Both the position numbers and the translations under genes were made by a program. Under the pieces are notes generated by a model, which did not search any database, had not been told where the DNA came from, and worked only from the letters and a program-made list of their open reading frames with translations. Shown one piece after another: positions 8,222 through 16,762 of a DNA stretch of 64,000 bases. How positions within the stretch are numbered: position 1 is the first letter of the stretch; each line of letters begins with the position of its first letter. Source of the DNA: Fictibacillus fluitans (lineage in GTDB: Bacteria; Bacillota; Bacilli; Bacillales; Fictibacillaceae); assembly GCF_030418125.1 (NCBI RefSeq), contig NZ_JAUHTR010000009.1, positions 1 through 64,000 on the forward strand, written 5' to 3'.

Positions 8222-8236
8222 CAATCGCACCCCCAT

Positions 8237-8256
8237 AATGTTATGTTTATAACATT
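8237..8256. promoter_or_regulatory. Perfect inverted repeat upstream of the 8021 gene
   Basis: AATGTTATGTTTATAACATT has two perfect 8-bp arms and a 4-bp centre. It lies immediately 5' of the minus-strand small gene and may be an operator or a leader hairpin. Confidence 0.45.
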
Positions 8257-8423
8257 CTTCAACGCTTTCCAGACTCCTGCATGTTACGGAAAAGTAAAAT
8301 ATCTATTAAAAAGGAATTAGTGGGTATTATTTCCTGTTTTGAGAGTAATAGGTTTCACAGCTGTGCTGTTAGGTAACTGGTAGAAGGAACGCTATTTCAA
8401 AATAGAAATGGGAGGTCGATGAA

Positions 8424-8987
8424 TTGAATGTAAAGAAAACGTTTATCTGTTTAACGGCAGCTGGAGCTTTGGCTATGCAAGGAGTGGTGCCCCTTGCCGC
8501 CCATGCTGAAACGCCACAGAAATCCGAAGTTATTCAGCAAGGAAAACCATATCCCGGCCATTTAATTAAGAGGGGAGACAGCGGCAAAGACGTTCGGACG
8601 GTTCAAAACCAGCTCAATAAAAAAGGATTCCCGATCTATGTGGATGGTATCTTTGGGAAAATGACAGAGAAAAAAGTAAAAATGTTTCAGGCCCGTTCCG
8701 CACTTGCAATTGATGGAATCGTCGGAAAGAAAACATGGACGGTACTCAATATAGATATCTTTCCGTATCCAGGCCATCTCATCAAACAGGGAGATAAAGG
8801 AGAGGATGTGAAACGGATTCAGGCCCGGCTGAACGAAGCGGAAATTAACGTTTCCATTGACGGCATGTTCGGTTCAAAAACAAAAATGGCTGTGGAGGAA
8901 TTCCAGAAGAAATTTGGTCTGCAGGCGGATGGTATTGTAGGACCCGAAACGTGGGATATCTTGTTTAATTACGCGGATAATATTTAA
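8424..8987 (+). CDS. Secreted protein with two peptidoglycan-binding domains
   Basis: A 187-residue protein with a signal peptide (residues 1-27, cleavage after AAHA) and two PG_binding_1 repeats: about 48-110 (GDSGKDVRTVQNQLNKKGF with VDGIFGKMTEKKV) and 118-182 (GDKGEDVKRIQARLNEAEI with IDGMFGSKTKMAV). There is no catalytic domain, so it probably binds cell wall without cutting it, or serves as an adaptor. The TTG start at 8424 has GGGAGGT (8410-8416) 7 bp upstream; the nearby ATG at 8419 is out of frame. A strong terminator follows. Confidence 0.85.
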   Translation: MNVKKTFICLTAAGALAMQGVVPLAAHAETPQKSEVIQQGKPYPGHLIKRGDSGKDVRTVQNQLNKKGFPIYVDGIFGKMTEKKVKMFQARSALAIDGIVGKKTWTVLNIDIFPYPGHLIKQGDKGEDVKRIQARLNEAEINVSIDGMFGSKTKMAVEEFQKKFGLQADGIVGPETWDILFNYADNI

Positions 8988-9003
8988 AAATAGTAAAACA
9001 GCT

Positions 9004-9033
9004 AGACAGCGTCTCGAACGCTGTCTTTTTTTT
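9004..9033 (+). terminator. Intrinsic terminator
   Basis: AGACAGCG and CGCTGTCT form a perfect stem around TCTCGAA, followed by eight T residues. Confidence 0.9.
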
Positions 9034-9114
9034 GTTTCATTCAACAGATTTTGTCGCACACTTTTTCAACAGGAGGGTTCCAGTATATAGTAAAATATAA
9101 TCGGGTGATAGATT

Positions 9115-10317
9115 ATGCTAAAAAAACTATTAAGAAATGTAGATTACAGTCTGGTTATTGCCACCGTTGGACTGGCTGTCTTTGGCTTGATTATGATCTA
9201 CAGCAGCAGTTATTGGATAGCCTTCCATTATGATCTTGAAGCTGGCTTTTTTTTCAAACGGCAGCTGATTTTTATTCTCGCAGGCATGCTCGTCTTTTGC
9301 TTTGCGTTAATCTTTCCGTATAAAGCGTACATGAAACTGACTAAACCGTTAATTTTGGTGACCATCTCTTTGCTGGTTCTGGTGTTCTTTTTAGGAAAAG
9401 TAGTAAACAACGCGCAGTCGTGGATCAGCCTCGGAGGCTTTAACCTGCAGCCGGCTGAAGTGGCCAAATTGGCGATTATTATCTATCTGTCTTCTGCTCT
9501 TGCAAAAAAACAGTCGTATATCTCTGATTTTAACCGGGCGGTAGCGCCTCCGTTAATTGTCGTCGCCTTGATTGCGGGACTTATTCTTATACAGCCTGAT
9601 TTTGGGTCCATGCTGATTCTGGTATCAATAGGCGCATGCATCCTGATTTGTGCAAAGCTGCGTTTTCGGCATCTGATGTTTCTTTCTTTATCTTCCATTG
9701 TGTTAATGGCTGCATTTTTTATGTTTGGTGCCAGCAATGAACAGGTTTCCCGTTTTAAGGGGGCCTATGCACCGTTTGAGCATCAGAAGGAAGGGTATCA
9801 GCTGATCAATTCATATGTCGCCATTTCCGCAGGCGGTATGGATGGTGTCGGTCTTGGCAATGGGATTACGAAATATGGATATTTACCAGAGGGACAAACA
9901 GACTTCATTATTGCCAATGTCTCGGAAGAGTTCGGGTTTACCGGTGTCCTGGCCGCCCTTATCGGATTGTTTTATATTGTTGTCAGAGGGTTTATTATCG
10001 GTTTGAGGAGCAAGGACACGTTTGGCCGTCTTCTGGCCTTTGGGATCTCAAGTATGATTGGTGTACAGTCCTTCATTAATCTGGGGGCGGCCACAGGGCT
10101 GCTTCCGGTGACCGGTGTTCCGCTTCCTTTCCTGAGCTACGGAGGATCTTCGCTTCTTGTTTTAATGTTTTCGATGGGGGTTCTGACCAATGTATCAGCT
10201 TTTGTGAACATGAAAAAGAAGTCGGCAGATGAAGAGGCGGTTCCAGTGGCCAAACACGTAAACTATTCATCTTCCAGTACGGTTGTTTCCTTTCAAAAAA
10301 AGAAACCCGCTCACTAA
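9115..10317 (+). CDS. SEDS-family peptidoglycan polymerase (FtsW/RodA/SpoVE type)
   Basis: A 400-residue polytopic membrane protein with about 10 TM segments and SEDS signatures: the first TM VGLAVFGLIMIYSSS, the loop GMDGVGLGNGITKYGYLPEG followed by QTDFIIANVSEEFGF, and the C-terminal VPLPFLSYGGSSL. SEDS proteins are glycosyltransferases that polymerise lipid II with a partner class B PBP. No PBP or divisome gene is next to it, so it may be a second, non-essential paralogue; FtsW versus RodA cannot be decided here. The start at 9115 lacks a strong ribosome binding site. The C-terminal tail is basic and cytoplasmic. Confidence 0.85.
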   Translation: MLKKLLRNVDYSLVIATVGLAVFGLIMIYSSSYWIAFHYDLEAGFFFKRQLIFILAGMLVFCFALIFPYKAYMKLTKPLILVTISLLVLVFFLGKVVNNAQSWISLGGFNLQPAEVAKLAIIIYLSSALAKKQSYISDFNRAVAPPLIVVALIAGLILIQPDFGSMLILVSIGACILICAKLRFRHLMFLSLSSIVLMAAFFMFGASNEQVSRFKGAYAPFEHQKEGYQLINSYVAISAGGMDGVGLGNGITKYGYLPEGQTDFIIANVSEEFGFTGVLAALIGLFYIVVRGFIIGLRSKDTFGRLLAFGISSMIGVQSFINLGAATGLLPVTGVPLPFLSYGGSSLLVLMFSMGVLTNVSAFVNMKKKSADEEAVPVAKHVNYSSSSTVVSFQKKKPAH

Positions 10318-10352
10318 AAAGAGGCACAGCCCCAGGCTGTGCCTCTTTTTTT
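10316..10352. terminator. Bidirectional intrinsic terminator
   Basis: AAAAAGAGGCACAGCC pairs perfectly with GGCTGTGCCTCTTTTT around CCA. It serves the SEDS gene (+) and the convergent UPF0316 gene (-). Confidence 0.92.
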
Positions 10353-10875
10353 ATCTTTGCTTCTTTCTCATGCTTTTTGTTAAATATCCGCCTTTAAAGC
10401 TACGGATCTCAAACGAGACCAGAAAGGCTTTTGGCGCCAGTTCATTCACAATTTGCAGAAGTTCTCTTTCCCTGCTGCGCTTGGAAAGTACGTCAAGCCG
10501 GAAGCGGGCATTGTCTTCTCGTCCCTCACCCTGGTACACTGTCACACCAAATCCTTCTTCACGGAGACGGTTGACCAGTTTTTCAGAACGGTCCAGCAAA
10601 TTTATTTGATGGGTAACATACCCGATGGCCAATTTATTTTCCAGTACGCCGCCAAGCCTTAAGCCGGCCCCGAAGCCAAGCGCATAAGCGACAATGTTCC
10701 AAACGTTCGACATATCCTGAAACACGATACCGAGTGAAAGCACATTGATCGCTGCTTCTACTATTCCAATCACACTGGCCTTTCGTGTTTCTCCTTTAAC
10801 AAGAAGTATGGTACGGAGAGTCACGATTGGGAGAAGGGATAACTGCATGAGAAAGATTATTAAAGGCTGCCACAT
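10351..10875 (-). CDS. UPF0316/DUF2179 membrane protein (YebE-like)
   Basis: The 174-residue product has three hydrophobic segments (about residues 3-25, 35-55 and 60-80: [48 protein letters not shown]) followed by a cytoplasmic DUF2179 domain (about 85-160, [20 protein letters not shown] and [15 protein letters not shown]). This is the UPF0316 family, of which B. subtilis YebE is a member. Its function is unknown; DUF2179 domains are suspected ligand-binding modules. The ATG at 10875 has AAGGAGGA just upstream on the minus strand. Confidence 0.82.
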   Translation of the reverse strand: MWQPLIIFLMQLSLLPIVTLRTILLVKGETRKASVIGIVEAAINVLSLGIVFQDMSNVWNIVAYALGFGAGLRLGGVLENKLAIGYVTHQINLLDRSEKLVNRLREEGFGVTVYQGEGREDNARFRLDVLSKRSRERELLQIVNELAPKAFLVSFEIRSFKGGYLTKSMRKKQR

Positions 10876-11126
10876 GTGGATGTCCTCCTTCTATCGTTGA
10901 TTTCTCGTGACAGTGTAACACAGCCTTGTATCATTTCCTATTATTGAGTCTGTGTTTCGTTCTTTTTCTTCTAATTGCCACGTATTTTTGTATATATTTA
11001 ACCTTAATGATGAGCAGCAAAACGCTATATAAAAATGAAAACGCTGTCAAAATAAAAATAATACAAAGACTACTCATATCATAGTAGAATTGTAAAAGAA
11101 TTCTATTGTGAAAGTCTGGTGTTTGG

Positions 11127-11615
11127 ATGAAACAGTTCACTTGGTATTGGCTTCCTGTCCTGCTTGTTGCAGGCGGCATATTTTATTCGTCGGCCACTCC
11201 TTATAAACAACAGGATATGAGGCCAACTCTCTCTCGATTTTTAAATCATGAAAAGCTGGCTGGCTTTTTCTCCTCGGTATCCTTTCAGTACGCGGGCAGT
11301 GAAGTCAGTGTAGATGCGCTGGGCGCGGCAGGTTTTGTAGAGTTTTTTATCCGCAAAGCTGCTCATTTCTCTGTGTATTTTTTACTTGCATTTTTGCTTT
11401 TCAGGGCACTTCGTTTTTATTTCTCAAAAGGAAAAACAGTGTTGTTTTCCTTTGTTTTCACAGTGGCCTATGCCGCATCTGATGAAATTCATCAGCATTT
11501 TACGTCCGGCCGTTCTCCCCATGTGGAGGATGTAATGATTGATGCTTGCGGGGGAGCAGCGGGCATCCTGATTGCTTTGCTGCTATACAGAAGGTATTTC
11601 AGAAGGAACACGTAA
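11127..11615 (+). CDS. VanZ-family membrane protein
   Basis: A 162-residue protein with four hydrophobic segments and the VanZ signature: an acidic/polar first loop, FFIRKAAHFSVYFLLAF in TM2, and the C-terminal YAASDEIHQHFTSGRSPHVE followed by DVMIDACGGAAGI. VanZ-like proteins are small membrane proteins; the founding member confers low-level teicoplanin resistance, but most homologues have no proven role. A GTTTGG-rich leader precedes ATG 11127 and the ribosome binding site is weak. The 10876-11126 gap holds AT-rich sequence only. Confidence 0.85.
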   Translation: MKQFTWYWLPVLLVAGGIFYSSATPYKQQDMRPTLSRFLNHEKLAGFFSSVSFQYAGSEVSVDALGAAGFVEFFIRKAAHFSVYFLLAFLLFRALRFYFSKGKTVLFSFVFTVAYAASDEIHQHFTSGRSPHVEDVMIDACGGAAGILIALLLYRRYFRRNT

Positions 11616-11647
11616 CAAGGCCAGATAATCTGTCCCCGGTCAGAAAG

Positions 11648-11676
11648 AAAAAACTCCCGGTATTGGGAGTTTTTTT
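11648..11676 (+). terminator. Intrinsic terminator after the vanZ-like gene
   Basis: AAACTCCC and GGGAGTTT form a perfect stem around GGTATT, followed by a T run. From here to 11845 I see no supported gene. Confidence 0.85.
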
Positions 11677-11845
11677 GCGTGATTTGCTTTTTCTTGTCGT
11701 GCTATTCAAGAGTTGATCCATGATCTTCGACAGTCTTTTAACCGGCGACGCTTTATGATAGAAGGTGTAGCTTGTCCAATCAACCCTAAAGTTAACGTGT
11801 AAAGACGAAAACTATAGAAAAGATGGTATTGGAGGAGGGTCAATA

Positions 11846-11971
11846 ATGCTTATGTTTATCGCTGGATGCTTTGTCGGCTCAATCCTGACCGTGTTTATCA
11901 TGAGTTTGATGTTTGTATCCAAACGTTCAGATGAAATTAGCGATAGACAGCACAGGGACAAAGAAGAATAA
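11846..11971 (+). CDS. DUF3789-like small membrane protein
   Basis: A 41-residue protein: one TM segment (MLMFIAGCFVGSILTVFIMS) followed by a short charged tail (KRSDEISDRQHRDKEE). The shape, a glycine-containing TM beginning at the start codon and then a polar cytoplasmic tail, matches DUF3789 proteins, which are common in Firmicutes and their phages and have no known function. The ATG at 11846 is preceded by GGAGGAGGG (11831-11839), an unusually strong site. A hairpin overlaps the stop codon region. Confidence 0.75.
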   Translation: MLMFIAGCFVGSILTVFIMSLMFVSKRSDEISDRQHRDKEE

Positions 11972-11992
11972 AAAGGTGCACTGCACCTTTTA
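11971..11992. terminator. Short intrinsic terminator
   Basis: AAAAGGTG and CACCTTTT form an 8-bp stem around CACTG, with A and T runs on either side. It lies between the convergent 41-residue gene and the 11999 gene. Confidence 0.75.
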
Positions 11993-11998
11993 TTCTCA

Positions 11999-12433
11999 CT
12001 ATTGGGCCTGCTGTCTTTTCTTGATCTCTTTTAAAGCTACCAGTTTCAATGCTTTCATTTCTTTGGGAGACAGCTTCTCCTCTAACGTTGTTTCCATTTC
12101 CTTTCTTTCCTCAGGGGAGACACCATCCAGTGCTTTATTTTTCATTTCTTTCAGCTGATCCAGCCCCACCTTGTTGATCACTGTTTTCATGGCTTTTTCC
12201 TTGGTGTGAAACGGCAGGTCCTTTTCCTTTGCAAGCGAATCCAGATCTTTTCCATCCTCGACGTATTGTTCAATATCAGGATCATCCATCAATTTGTCGA
12301 TATCCTTGCTGTCCACAATTTGCGTTGAAACCTCATTTACCAGCTTATTGGCTCCATAAGTCACCAGAGCTTTATAGCCGAAGTACCCAATGCCGCCAAT
12401 TAACAGGACAAACACAAGTACCCACTTCATCAT
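11999..12433 (-). CDS. Membrane-anchored protein of unknown function
   Basis: The 144-residue product starts with a single TM (WVLVFVLLIGGIGYFGYKAL, residues 4-23) and continues as a highly charged helical domain (KDIDKLMDDPDIEQYVEDGK and SPEERKEMETTLEEKLSPKE). No catalytic motif is visible and I do not recognise a family. It is probably anchored in the membrane by its N-terminus. GGGGG lies 8 bp before ATG 12433. It is followed 50 bp upstream on the same strand by an L,D-transpeptidase-like gene, so the two may be co-transcribed. Confidence 0.7.
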   Translation of the reverse strand: MMKWVLVFVLLIGGIGYFGYKALVTYGANKLVNEVSTQIVDSKDIDKLMDDPDIEQYVEDGKDLDSLAKEKDLPFHTKEKAMKTVINKVGLDQLKEMKNKALDGVSPEERKEMETTLEEKLSPKEMKALKLVALKEIKKRQQAQ

Positions 12434-12483
12434 AAAAATTGCCCCCAGGCTTTTTTAGTTAGACCCCGTGCTTTTTATAGTTC

Positions 12484-13194
12484 TCAGTACATTTCCTTCA
12501 TTTGCTTTACGGTCCCCTGGATAAATACCGGTTTTTTTGCAGGATCCATCCATCGAAGCAGCTTCAGCACGTTGTCTTTGGAAGTAGCCGTACAGCCCGC
12601 CGTTGGTTTGTCGGAGGCTCTCCATACATGAAAGAAAATGGCGCTTCCGTCACCTTTAACGATGGGGTCCATATTATATTCAATCACTGCACCATAATGG
12701 TACAAAGGCTCCAGCTGCATTCTTTCAAATGACTTCCAGCGTTTGTTCGGATCTCCTTTATAAACAATCCATTTGTTGTAGTCCTTGGACGTTACATCGT
12801 CCACCCAATAGTCGTATTGATCGGTTTTCGTATACTTGAGGTTGATTCCTGAAGGTTTCTTGACCGTTCCAAAGCTTTGCCCGATATCATAGATACCGGC
12901 AGGAGATTTGCCGTCACCTTCTTTTTTGGCAGGGCTGATTCCGTTTTTGCCGATGACAGCCGGCATGGAATATTTCTTGACCCATTTTTTCTTCACATAT
13001 TCATATGCAGTAATTTTTCCTGTGAATTCATCCGCTTTGTCTGCTGTGACAAAGACCGCTTGTTTTGCTTTCTTTTCTTTATAGACCTTATTGAGAAGTT
13101 TCTTTTGGTGAGAAGGGATGGAACTTGCGTAAGCCGGTGTAACGACACTGAAGACGAGAATACCTAAAACGAGAAAACTGAGAAATTTTTTCAT
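12484..13194 (-). CDS. Secreted L,D-transpeptidase-like (YkuD/YafK-type) protein
   Basis: The 236-residue product has a signal peptide (residues 1-23, cleavage near YASS) and a YkuD-like domain: GDGKSPAGIYDIG (about 95-108) and the active-site block HVWRASDKPTAGCTA (about 190-204), whose Cys would be the nucleophile. Family members make 3-3 peptidoglycan cross-links or attach or detach proteins on the wall. The residue after Cys is Thr and not the usual Arg two positions on, as in YafK-type variants, so the reaction is uncertain. It is divergent from the M14 carboxypeptidase at 13478. Confidence 0.8.
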   Translation of the reverse strand: MKKFLSFLVLGILVFSVVTPAYASSIPSHQKKLLNKVYKEKKAKQAVFVTADKADEFTGKITAYEYVKKKWVKKYSMPAVIGKNGISPAKKEGDGKSPAGIYDIGQSFGTVKKPSGINLKYTKTDQYDYWVDDVTSKDYNKWIVYKGDPNKRWKSFERMQLEPLYHYGAVIEYNMDPIVKGDGSAIFFHVWRASDKPTAGCTATSKDNVLKLLRWMDPAKKPVFIQGTVKQMKEMY

Positions 13195-13477
13195 GATTCA
13201 ATCCTTTCCTTACCGTTTTTCTTTTATTATACAATTTCTTCTAGAGCAAGAAAGCGTGTGCACTGTTTTTAAGCATAAGAACCTAGTAATCTTGCAGAGA
13301 ATGTGTATTTTTTACTAGAAGAAAAAACAGAGTCAGAATGGCGTGTATGACTTGTAAAAACAGACGGTGCCCTTTATTTAACAAAAAGATACGCAATTCT
13401 TCATATGTTCTGAATTCAGGGCAAAACGTATAATTAGAGAGTTAGGGAGAAAACAACGAATTTATAGGGGGAAAAAG

Positions 13478-15097
13478 ATGAAAAAAGCGATTTGGTCTCT
13501 AGTATTGGCCTTTGTTGTCGGCTTGTCTGCCTTCAGCTTTACACCGTCAGCTTCAGCAGCCAGCTATGTGGATCCCATTCAGACGTATACATACTCGGAG
13601 ATGACCACAGATATGAAGCAACTGGCAAAAGCGTATCCAGGTTTGGTGCAGTATCGTGCGCTTGGCACAACCAAATATGGAAGAACAATCTGGGCAATTA
13701 AGCTTGGAAAAGGGGATGCCACCGTCTTTTATAATGCGTCCCATCATGCCAGAGAGTGGATTACAACCAACATTGCCATGGAAATGGTAGATGCCTATGC
13801 GGACGCATATAAGAAAAATATTACTTATGAAGGCTATAATGTTCGCAGTCTATTAAACGATGTGTCGATCTGGATTGTGCCGATGGTCAATCCTGATGGA
13901 GTGACACTTCAGCAGTCCGGTCTTAAGGAGTTTCCAAAATCCTCACACAGCGGGCTGATTAAAATGAACAAGGGAAGCACCAACTTCAAGAGATGGAAAT
14001 CCAATGCCCAGGGCATTGATTTGAACCGCCAATATCCGGCAGGCTGGAATGAGATTCCAAGAACTGAAGCACCAAGCCCTTCTTATCAGATGTACAAAGG
14101 AACAAAGCCTCTCGAGGCACCGGAAGTGAAGCTGCTCTACAATTTCACTCCTTATGTGGATCCTGAAGTCACCATATCCTATCATACCTCAGGCCGCATA
14201 CTGTATTGGCACTACCTGAATAAAAAGGAAAATTATAACCGCGATTATGCGATGGCTAAAACGTTCTCGTCCATGACAGGCTATCCATTGGTAAAACCGA
14301 ATGACAGCAAAAAGGGCGGAGGATACAAAGACTGGTTCATCACCCAATATGGGCGTCCGGCCTTTACCCCAGAGCTTAGCTATCATGTCGGTGCAACCAA
14401 TCCGCCGGTTTCGGTCATCAACGAAGAATGGAAACGCAACCGGAAAGCGGCATTGTTTGTGGCCAATGAAGGGAAAAAGCTGTGGGAAAAGAAGTTTACT
14501 AAAACAAGCAAAGTGATCACCACTTTCGCGCCGTTTAACTTATACGACCGTCCAGGCTCAGGCTATAAAACGAGTACAAAGCTTAAAGCTCAAAAGCTGA
14601 CGGTAATCGGAACGAAGGGGAGCTATTTCAGAATCAATACGAAGGATTACGGAAAGAAGTGGATCCTGAAGGACAATTATGTTTCAGGCACCGTGACCGA
14701 TTTCCATACAAGTCCAAAAAGCTTCCTGGTGAAGGAGAGCACACCGCTCTACTATTCTCCGATATTAACTAAAAAATCCACCAGCAATCTTTATCCGGGT
14801 GAAGTGAAAGCCATCAAGTCGTATGGCAGCTATTATGCGGTAAAGACGAAATTTAATTATGATTTATGGATTAAAAAGGACACCAAAATTATCGAATTCA
14901 AGCCGGCGGCAGTCAATCAGAAAATTGTTCTGAAAGCAGATGCCACACCGTTGTATTTATTGCCGCTTGATTCCAAGAAAACCGCTGCGAACCTCACACC
15001 ACAGACGGTAACCGCAACGAAAAAGTGGAACAACTGGTTCTATGTTGAAGGCAGGGACAAAGACAAGAAGGCCGTTACAGGCTGGATCAAACAATAA
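13478..15097 (+). CDS. Secreted M14 zinc carboxypeptidase with C-terminal SH3-like repeats
   Basis: The 539-residue product has a signal peptide (residues 1-28, cleavage after ASA), an M14 domain (about 35-345) and a C-terminal region (about 350-539) with three SH3-like repeats (LYDRPGSGYKT, LYYSPILTKK, LYLLPLDSKK). Zinc ligands are H90 and E93 in HHAREW plus the His of ISYHTSG; PELSY carries the catalytic Glu. NPDGV and GIDLNRQYPAGWN are family hallmarks. Known relatives cleave gamma-D-Glu-diaminopimelate bonds or C-terminal residues; wall binding by the repeats is inferred. TATAAT at 13429-13434 may be its -10 box. The start follows a GGGGG site. Confidence 0.85.
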   Translation: MKKAIWSLVLAFVVGLSAFSFTPSASAASYVDPIQTYTYSEMTTDMKQLAKAYPGLVQYRALGTTKYGRTIWAIKLGKGDATVFYNASHHAREWITTNIAMEMVDAYADAYKKNITYEGYNVRSLLNDVSIWIVPMVNPDGVTLQQSGLKEFPKSSHSGLIKMNKGSTNFKRWKSNAQGIDLNRQYPAGWNEIPRTEAPSPSYQMYKGTKPLEAPEVKLLYNFTPYVDPEVTISYHTSGRILYWHYLNKKENYNRDYAMAKTFSSMTGYPLVKPNDSKKGGGYKDWFITQYGRPAFTPELSYHVGATNPPVSVINEEWKRNRKAALFVANEGKKLWEKKFTKTSKVITTFAPFNLYDRPGSGYKTSTKLKAQKLTVIGTKGSYFRINTKDYGKKWILKDNYVSGTVTDFHTSPKSFLVKESTPLYYSPILTKKSTSNLYPGEVKAIKSYGSYYAVKTKFNYDLWIKKDTKIIEFKPAAVNQKIVLKADATPLYLLPLDSKKTAANLTPQTVTATKKWNNWFYVEGRDKDKKAVTGWIKQ

Positions 15098-15103
15098 GAA
15101 ATA

Positions 15104-15136
15104 GCAAAAAAGGCTGCCATTTGGCAGTCTTTTTTC
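15104..15136 (+). terminator. Intrinsic terminator after the M14 gene
   Basis: AAAAAGGCTGCC pairs with GGCAGTCTTTTT around ATTT (one G-U pair), followed by further T residues. Confidence 0.85.
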
Positions 15137-15233
15137 AATTTAAAAGCAATTGTAAACATACCCGGCCAATAAGGAACTGTACTTTTTGCAAATGGAAAAC
15201 AATAAAATAATAGGAGACGCTAAAAACCAAAAA

Positions 15234-15291
15234 GGAACATGTTCGTCTAATTAGCGATACCTGCTAAAGAGTTTGTTAGTGGGTACGTTCC
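15234..15291 (+). promoter_or_regulatory. Structured 5' leader candidate ahead of rmlA
   Basis: The segment opens with GGAACATGTTC, contains TTAGC-GATACCT-GCTAA, and closes with GTTCC at 15287-15291, just before the rmlA ribosome binding site. GGAAC can pair with GTTCC to close a 57-nt domain, or GAACATGTTC can act as a DNA palindrome. No known riboswitch is recognisable. Confidence 0.35.
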
Positions 15292-15308
15292 ATTTGGGAG
15301 GAACAGCC

Positions 15309-16202
15309 ATGAAGGGGATTATTTTGGCGGGTGGAAGCGGCACAAGGCTGTATCCGTTAACACGGGCGATTTCCAAGCAAATGCTGCCTGTGTACGACAA
15401 ACCGATGATTTATTATCCGCTTTCCATCTTAATGCTGGCTGGCATCAAAGACATACTTATTATTTCAACACCGGAAGATACACCCCGGTTCAGACAGTTG
15501 CTCGGTGATGGGGGGGACTTAGGCATTTGCCTTTCCTATGCCATCCAAGAAAAGCCAGAAGGATTGGCACAAGCTTTTATTATCGGTGCATCATTTATTG
15601 GAAATGAATCTGTATCGCTAATCCTGGGGGATAACATTTATTATGGGCAAGGTCTGTCCAAAATGCTTCAGCGTGCGGCTTCTAAAGAAAAAGGAGCCAC
15701 TGTTTTCGGTTATCATGTGCACGACCCTGAACGGTTTGGTGTGGTGGAGTTTGATGAAAACAGAAGAGCTATTTCTATTGAAGAAAAACCGGAAAAACCA
15801 AAAAGTAACTTTGCAGTGACCGGTTTGTACTTTTATGATAATCGTGTAATAGAGTTTGCCAGGCGCATTAAACCTTCTGATCGGGGAGAACTTGAAATAT
15901 CGGATGTTAATAACCTGTATTTAAAGGCCGGTGAACTTCAGGTTGAAATTTTAGGCAGGGGATTCGCCTGGCTCGATACAGGGACTCACGAAAGTTTGCT
16001 TGCGGCCTCTTCATTTATTGAAATGGTAGAAAGAAGACAGCGGTTGAAAATAGCCTGTCTGGAAGAGATCGCTTTTCGTATGGGGTACATTGACAGCACC
16101 CGGGTAAAGCTTCTTGCTGAACCTCTTAAGAAAAATGAGTATGGTCAATATCTGCTTCGAATCGTTGAACAGGATAAAGAACAGAACGGGGGATCAGCTT
16201 GA
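15309..16202 (+). CDS. rmlA: Glucose-1-phosphate thymidylyltransferase
   Basis: A 297-residue cytoplasmic nucleotidyltransferase that makes dTDP-glucose from dTTP and glucose 1-phosphate, the first step to dTDP-L-rhamnose. The N-terminal [18 protein letters not shown] loop binds nucleotide; [26 protein letters not shown] and [15 protein letters not shown] are RmlA signatures. ATG 15309 is chosen because GGGAGGA (15296-15302) lies 6 bp upstream and the family starts with this motif; the longer reading from 15273 has no such site. The stop overlaps the rmlC start. First gene of rmlACBD. Confidence 0.95.
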   Translation: MKGIILAGGSGTRLYPLTRAISKQMLPVYDKPMIYYPLSILMLAGIKDILIISTPEDTPRFRQLLGDGGDLGICLSYAIQEKPEGLAQAFIIGASFIGNESVSLILGDNIYYGQGLSKMLQRAASKEKGATVFGYHVHDPERFGVVEFDENRRAISIEEKPEKPKSNFAVTGLYFYDNRVIEFARRIKPSDRGELEISDVNNLYLKAGELQVEILGRGFAWLDTGTHESLLAASSFIEMVERRQRLKIACLEEIAFRMGYIDSTRVKLLAEPLKKNEYGQYLLRIVEQDKEQNGGSA

Positions 16203-16756
16203 ACAGTATGAAGGGAAGAATGGAAGGCATTAAACTGCTGGAACCTAAATCTTTTGATGACCACCGGGGATTTTTTATGGAAAGCTATAATCAAAGTATA
16301 TTTAAAGAATCAGGGATTGAAGAGGATTTTATCCAGGAGAATCATTCTTTCTCCAAGGAGGCAGGGGTACTAAGGGGGCTTCATTATCAAATTTCTCCAC
16401 GTGCACAAACCAAATTAATCAGAGTAGCCAGAGGTGCGATTTATGATGTGGTCGTTGATATCCGTAAAGGATCCCCCACCTATGGTGAGTGGGACGGCTA
16501 TATTCTTAGTGAACACAATAAGAGACAGCTTTATGTTCCCAAAGGGTTTGCCCATGGATTTTGCACAATAACTGAGGATACGATTGTGCTTTATAAGGTA
16601 GATGAATTTTACTCACCACGGCATGACCGGGGAATTGCCTGGGATGACAAGGAACTCTCCATCACCTGGCCAGTTACCAATCCGGTTCTTTCATCAAAAG
16701 ACAGCTGCCATCCTGTATTGAAAGATGCTGAAAACAATTTTATTTGGAAGGAATGA
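16199..16756 (+). CDS. rmlC: dTDP-4-dehydrorhamnose 3,5-epimerase
   Basis: A 185-residue cupin enzyme that epimerises C3 and C5 of dTDP-4-keto-6-deoxyglucose. Signatures: [20 protein letters not shown] (catalytic His), [20 protein letters not shown]-like strand and [13 protein letters not shown] at 16199 overlaps the rmlA stop (TTGA) and has GGGGGA 5 bp upstream; an ATG at 16208 is also possible but is 14 bp from that site. It is translationally coupled to rmlA. Confidence 0.93.
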   Translation: MNSMKGRMEGIKLLEPKSFDDHRGFFMESYNQSIFKESGIEEDFIQENHSFSKEAGVLRGLHYQISPRAQTKLIRVARGAIYDVVVDIRKGSPTYGEWDGYILSEHNKRQLYVPKGFAHGFCTITEDTIVLYKVDEFYSPRHDRGIAWDDKELSITWPVTNPVLSSKDSCHPVLKDAENNFIWKE

Positions 16757-16762
16757 TTTCCA

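Noticed and set aside
10931-11077. Minus-strand ORF with a hydrophobic segment (MSSLCIIFILTAFSFLYSVL onward)
   Set aside because: It has a plausible TM segment but no ribosome binding site, and AT-rich sequence often encodes such segments by chance.
11620-11815. Minus-strand open frame containing VDWTSYTFYHKASPVKRLSK
   Set aside because: It looks protein-like, but there is no usable start, the frame runs through a clear terminator hairpin, and no ribosome binding site is seen; at most a decayed remnant.
15236-15245. GAACATGTTC as a LexA box
   Set aside because: The LexA site needs a 4-bp centre between GAAC and GTTC; here it is 2 bp.
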